This document shows positions 59,401-64,000 of a stretch of 64,000 nt of DNA, piece after piece. Below the pieces are notes generated by a model. That model did not search any database, was not told the origin of the DNA, and saw only the letters and a program-made list of their open reading frames with translations. Position 1 is the stretch's first letter. Every line of letters begins with the position of its first letter. Location: positions 62,001-126,000 of the forward strand of contig JAOBSW010000488.1 of assembly GCA_026214975.1 (NCBI GenBank), read 5' to 3'. The position numbers and the translations under genes were made by a program. This DNA is from Gentiana macrophylla. Lineage: Eukaryota > Streptophyta > Magnoliopsida > Gentianales > Gentianaceae.

Positions 59401-59861
59401 CCAATTATGCAATTTGCTAACATTTTGGTGAGAAAATTGAATTCTGGTTTGAGTAGGCTTGTGCTTCCGGTCTGTAACACTGTGGATTCTGCATCAATTT
59501 CTATGTCTTTCCATAGTTTCTCCTTGTGTTCCTTAGTCAACTTGATGGCTGACGTTCCTCCAGATTTGTCGAATCCAAAAATTTCTGCAATAAGGTTTTC
59601 AGTAACCTTGATCTGCTTATCATTGACAGTAGTGGTAAAAGTGTGTGTGCTTTCTCCTTCTATAGCTGTATTTCCAAATTCATAGAAGTCTCCAATGCTT
59701 TCCAGACATACACTTTTCAGATCGATGTTGAATACAGCATCCAAACCTTTAATTTTCTGGATTTTTGCTGCAATTACTTTGGCTAAAGTTTGATCGGTAC
59801 ACTTGGCCATGAATTGATCAAGTGAAATGATCATTCCAGGTTCAACACGAGTGAAAGTCAT
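56486..59861 (-). pseudogene. B4 ORF2, large post-pol-type protein (best copy)
   Basis: Starts at 59861 with MTFTRVEPGMIISLDQF. The first frame (to 59103) holds the N-terminal domain: IKVTENLIAEIFGFDKSGG, NCIIGNAGNFSNLSGAKLDL, FNWQRYLFDQI. A shift at about 59265 and a broken stretch to 58666 follow. The remaining 726 codons (58666-56486) are open: Glu/Thr-rich linker, WKFSSIANQRSQQAEMEVVE, an acidic Ser cluster DDDSSSSEDCSGSSSSES, long helical segments likely to form coiled coil, and the tail FKSKFFSKHNLSESWNIWA. A 726-codon open stretch in a decayed neighbourhood suggests either recent insertion or past selection. Enzyme, signal-peptide and membrane motifs are absent. Confidence 0.75.
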
Positions 59862-60239
59862 TGTTTTCTGGGTTTGATTGAGAAATCTGAAAATTTGGGG
59901 GAATAGAAAGTAGATTCAAAAATTCAAGTGTAAGGAATTATAAAAGAAAGTTCTGGGTTATTTATAATTTGTAGCAGGGGTAGTTAAGAATTGAGTGGGA
60001 CTTAAAACATCTTGTCATAAATGTTTTGAGATTGCGAAAAAGAAGATGAGTGGAAAAGATGTGCGGTTCAGATTAGAAAAGGTCACGTCTTTTCCTGACA
60101 TCCGTAGCTAGAGAATAGTAAATAGAGTAGATGCGGTGTAATTCCAAATTGCACACGCTCAATCTTGTACTTTGTATCAATTCAAAACTCAGTTGTGAAT
60201 ACAACTCAGTTCTGTGAATCATACTTCTTCAGTTCTCAG
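59862..60239 (-). promoter_or_regulatory. B4 ORF2 leader with internal TATA box
   Basis: Minus-strand TATAAATA at 59966-59959, 105 bp upstream of the ORF2 ATG. The spacer is otherwise non-coding. Confidence 0.58.
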
Positions 60240-61526
60240 TTAGCGATTTTTCTCCTGCAAAACAAAATGAGAAATTTTTGGTACCCATATCTGTTTGGGT
60301 CCTAACTGATTAGTTTTCGATGATATGTTTTTATTTTTAACTTCATATCTCTCTTCATATTTTGACTGGGTAGAGTCAGCTTTCACAAACTTTTCCTGTT
60401 TTGTCCTAACAGTTTTTTGTTTATTCAGTTTGTGAAACTGAAGTGATGGTTCATTCTAATCTTCATCAGTGGGAAATAGTCTTCCTCTCCCTCTGAGTGT
60501 GTCATTCCATGAATGATCTTCATTTTTAGATGGATATGACTTGAAGATTTTTCTTACTGATCTCGGATCAGTTTTGCCTTTTTCAGCCTTCTGAGTTTTC
60601 CTGTAAAATCTGTTGGTTTGGTGCTTTTTACCAACTGATTTATCAGTTCTATCAGTTTGTACATTTGGATGTGCTGAGTTTTTGTCAGTTCTAATAACTT
60701 TATCAGTTTTCTGAGTTCCTAACTTTTGAGTAGTCACAAATTTTATTGCAACTGATCTTGGTCTGAATTTAGAATTATACTGATTATCAAACCCTAAACC
60801 ATATTTATCTCCAAATGGTTTTCCTGGTTTGAACTGAACACTGGAAATTGGATCAACTGATGATTCTGTCAGTTCATCAGTTGGTCGAATTACCTTGGTT
60901 CTATTATTAGTCTTAATTAGATTGATCTCAGCATTCAATCTCGAAATTTTTGTTTTCAATAACTTTTTCTCCTTTTTGACATTCTCATAATTATTTTGAA
61001 TTACCTCTAATTCCTTTATGAGTATGTCCAAGGTTTCATTGAAATCTTCATTTCTTTGATTGTTCATGGTTGTGTGAGTGTTGGATGTAGATGCAATTAC
61101 ATCCTGATGTTTGATAGGTAAACCTTCTGTCTAGGAATCATCAATTAGAACTTGCTTTCCTTCATCAATAGCATTTGTCTGTGTTGTTCTTAGCTGTATG
61201 ATTTCCTCGTCACTTTCACCTCCATAACTCATGGGTAGAACATCATTTTTGCCTTTAGTCAAATTTTCTTCTATGTCAGCTACTCATATTAACTCTTTTT
61301 CTACTTCTTCTGAAAGATCACTTAAGGATGGAAATCCTCTGGATTCATCATCAACATCAGAATTAAACTTGATGTCTTCATCATAACTAAAATGAGGTAC
61401 CGGATTCGTATGTGAGCTCGTGGTACTGAATCTTTCAAATACTTGATCCTGAAAATCAAAAACAACATTCTGCAAATAATCAGTCAAGGGGTTATTCAGC
61501 CAATTTCTAATTCTAGATGTATCCAT
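60240..61526 (-). pseudogene. B4 ORF1, truncated Gag (tail only)
   Basis: Opens MDTSRIRNWLNNPLTDYLQ at 61526, broken near 61284. It is open again at 61067-60456 with the coiled coil (NYENVKKEKKLLKTKISRLN), FKPGKPFGDKYGLGF and GRGRLFPTDEDW. It ends with GPKQIWVPK (about 60302-60276) and HFVLQ, then a stop at 60240. In copia polyproteins this stretch leads into protease, which is missing. Confidence 0.76.
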
Positions 61527-61627
61527 TGTAATAAAGTACAGTAAAGGTTTTCAACAACTGGTTTGTAAGATATCAACAACTGACACTTAAAATCAGTTCT
61601 GGATCTGTTCTTAACAGAAGCACCGCT

Positions 61628-61650
61628 CCGATACCAATTGTTGGTATCGG
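61628..61650. repeat. Inverted repeat at duplicated primer site of B4
   Basis: CCGATACCAA, 3-base TTG, TTGGTATCGG: perfect 10-bp arms. It joins a primer-site copy in both orientations. Confidence 0.9.
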
Positions 61651-61725
61651 AAATAACTGATGGCCAGTTACTCCAAACAAACTGATATTGAGATTCAGTA
61701 ATGGATCTCTTCAAAACAGAAGCAC

Positions 61726-61740
61726 TGCTCTGATACCAAT
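61726..61740 (-). other. Primer binding site of B4
   Basis: Minus-strand ATTGGTATCAGAGCA, an exact copia tRNA-Met type site, next to the 5' LTR. A second copy, ATTGGTATCGGAGCG, lies at 61624-61638. Confidence 0.85.
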
Positions 61741-63412
61741 ATTTGGTCCCTTGGAAAGGCTAACACAAGTTTAGAGGGGGGGGGGGGTGAATAAACTTGT
61801 CCCTAAAAAATGGATTTAAAACAAATTAAGGTTCAGTTAAAACTTGTGTGGAGTTGTTTGACTAAGTTTGAGTTTTAGTCAAACTGACTTAAGCAACAAC
61901 TGAGTCAACCGGCAGCGGATATATTTAGCCTTTATAAAATATAAGTTAACAAATAGCTTATTGACTTGATTTCAGAATGAAAACTAGATAAGTATAACTG
62001 CAATAAAGTAAATGAATGCATAAAGTAAATAGACAAGAATTATAGAGGTTCCAGGTGGTGTAATCCTGTACGTCCTCTCTTTCCCTGTGATGCGGAGGAA
62101 AATTCCACTAGAACTTCTTTGAGATGGCCCGGTTACAAAGAGTCCTAAACTGATAGTCCTTGACTAATCCCTAGCTTTCACTATTTAAACACTTGTAGAA
62201 CAGGTAGAATTGCTGCTCTTCAATTGTTTGAAACACTGGTCCTTGGAGGGTTGAATTGACTCTTCACCAGCTCATCACAACCACAGTCTTCCTGACTGCA
62301 CTCAACTATCCTTCACACCTTCTTGGTGTTTCACAGTCTAAACCTGTGATAAAATCAAAGTTGAGACTTGAATCAATAACTATGATTCAATTGTGATTTG
62401 AGCTTTTCTTCTAGATGAGTAACTTATGCTCGGCTCTGTAATTCTTCAAATGAGTGATCTTGATTTTCTTGAATGCTTAAGAATCACTTGAAGAAATTTC
62501 TTGATCTTGCAATAAAGTATTTAGCAGGAATTCTTTTGAAATTGGTTTCCCCCTTAATTTTATCTTTCTTGACTAGATTGATTATTTTTAATTCTTCCTG
62601 TTTTTTCTCTTTTTCCACCCCCTTGTTTGTTGTTGTAGAAGTAGTCTATTTATAGGGGTTCATCTAACGTTCATCCTATTTGATTCTTGTAACGGCTATA
62701 TTTTCTGACCGTTCGGATCTGTCAGTAGTTCATCCAATAAAATCGCTTCCTCTATAACGCTCGATCGCATTTATCACTTGTTGGATGATCGACATATAAA
62801 ACCGAGTTTCTTATCGCTTTATTTATCACTTGTCGCTTTTGGTGACTTGGAGCATTAACTGAGATTTTACTCTTCTTCAAATATCAGTACTCCAGTTTAC
62901 ATCTGAATATAATTGTCTTAATCAGAGTACACCATAAGCAAATATATTCTAAGAATTCATTGTCCTTATGATTCTTAGGTCTTCATACAAGATCCATAAA
63001 GTCAGTTCAGGTCACCACAAACTTGCCTGAAGTCTAACTTCATAGTCTCGACTTGTAATCTTCATAACTAAGTTTGTCTCAGTTCTTCAGTCTTCTAGAT
63101 AAGCCAACCGAGTCTGTGTCCCTCAGCGAACTTATCTTCTACAGTTTTACGTTGGTGTGCTTTACTTTAACTGATTTCCAGTTTCTTGCTAACTCAGTTT
63201 CTTGTTATCTCAGTTCATGACCTAGAAATATTACAGTGCTTGTCTGATTTAACCTATACAAATATCAGACTCTATTAAATCCTATAATTGACATCTAGAC
63301 ATCTTTTTGCTTTGCACTATAACAGCTAGTTATGACACTTCATCAATGGGGTTTAGAATCAAGACTAAATAAGTGATGAATCATCATCAAAACAAAAATT
63401 TTATTTCCAACA
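61741..63412 (-). repeat. 5' LTR of B4
   Basis: About 1.67 kb. The end next to the primer site reads ATTTGGTCCC instead of TGTTGGTCCC; the far end is TTCCAACA. TATA box (minus) at 62647-62654. CTGA-to-CGA changes cluster at 62755-62850. Confidence 0.85.
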
Positions 63413-63417
63413 GTAAC

Positions 63418-63986
63418 CTTTGATTAAATCAATATTTACATTCAGCTGAAGCCTGTGTATGTTAGTCTGCTGAAATTCATGTCAGTCAGCTGTCTTAAGT
63501 TTTCTGTGTTTATAAAATAATTCAACTGACTGTGTTTTATCTAACTTTTGATTGTGAAGTTAGAATACACCATTTTGAACAGAACTAAGTTCCAATCACC
63601 ACTTAACTTATGAAACTTAGACCTTGTACACAAGGTATATGTAATCAGTTTTGGTCATCACAGACTTCCCTAAATTCTGATTCCATATCCTTGACTTTAA
63701 ATACTTTGTTTGATCCCTTAGCCTTCAACAACTGAGTTTTTTTTTTTGAAAAGAACAACTGAGTTTGAACCCTCAACCTTCAGTCTTCAACAGGTTCCTA
63801 ACTAGTCTACTGACCTAGACATGTCGGCTGATACAGTCAGTTGACCCAATTACAATGCTTGTTTGATCAAACCTATACAAAGATCAAACTCTAATAAACC
63901 TATAAATTTGATCTAGACATCTTTTTGCCTTTGCTCTATAACAACTAGTCTGGCACTCATCATTAAAACTAAAAATGTGTCCAACA
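63418..63986 (-). repeat. Element C 3' LTR, second part
   Basis: Continues from 53996 after B4 and ends GTCCAACA at 63986. The two parts total about 1.67 kb. Confidence 0.75.
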
Positions 63987-64000
63987 ATTTCCCCCTTTTT
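63987..64000 (-). other. Polypurine tract of element C
   Basis: Minus-strand AAAAAGGGGGAAAT at the window edge. The body of C lies to the right. Confidence 0.75.

Larger units (their letters stand above)
53997..63412 (-). mobile_element. Pol-less copia-related element B4, complete
   Basis: A minus-strand B element of 9.4 kb: 3' LTR (53997-56308, enlarged by insertion E), ORF2, ORF1, primer site and 5' LTR (61741-63412). The flanking 5-mers are GTATC (53992-53996) and GTAAC (63413-63417), a target repeat with one mismatch, inside the LTR of C. ORF2 is the longest open copy in the window. Confidence 0.88.

Overview
The window is plant nuclear DNA made almost entirely of nested LTR retrotransposons. 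Evidence for a plant is the Ty1/copia elements with tRNA-Met-type primer sites, Athila- and Tat-type Ty3/gypsy proteins, and TATA-box LTRs. The species cannot be named from this sequence. I recognise no ordinary cellular gene, rRNA, tRNA or CRISPR array. All protein-coding remains are element genes, and most carry stops or frameshifts.

Layout, left to right. 1-2605 is the 3' end of a gypsy element (G1) with its LTR. 2606-4393 is the tail of a copia element (post-pol ORF). 4394-47722 is a second copia element (CP1, SIRE-like by its post-pol ORF) that shares LTR 4394-5551 with the first, so the two form a head-to-tail dimer. CP1 is split by five later insertions: Athila-like element A (6297-16903, 5-bp repeat AGTGC), an Athila-like solo LTR (17810-19244, AGGAC), pol-less element B1 (19526-28389, AGTTT), a truncated reverse-strand copia element D (29012-about 32667), and pol-less element B2 (37773-46605, ACAAG). 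CP1 itself sits in an old Tat-type gypsy pol remnant (47723-48401). The right third is a stack on the minus strand: B3 (48402-52894) lies in the Tat remnant, the LTR of element C (52895-53996 plus 63418-63986) in B3, B4 (53997-63412) in C, and a poly(A)-tailed insertion E (55596-56279) in B4.

The most unusual content is the B family (B1, B2, B4 and the diverged B3). These elements have CP1-like LTR ends, primer site and polypurine tract, but no protease, integrase, reverse transcriptase or RNase H. In B1, B2 and B4, ORF1 resembles only the C-terminal half of the CP1 Gag; the capsid-type region and zinc knuckle are absent. It ends at the Gag-Pol linker motif GPKQIWVPK, just where protease should begin. 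A second ORF of roughly 800-1,100 codons follows, related to the post-pol ORF of CP1. In all five loci (CP1, B1, B2, B3, B4) a TATA-like box lies 91-106 bp upstream of the ORF2 start codon, which suggests a dedicated internal promoter. My reading is that B is a parasitic, two-gene derivative of a SIRE-like element. It would borrow capsid and Pol in trans while keeping the Gag tail and the post-pol protein. This is an inference from sequence layout, not a demonstrated system.

Other features of note are 22-bp-phased CpG palindromes in the LTRs of A, a duplicated primer site with a fold-back in B4, and a recurrent CTGA-to-CGA difference between LTR pairs that looks like a sequencing artefact.
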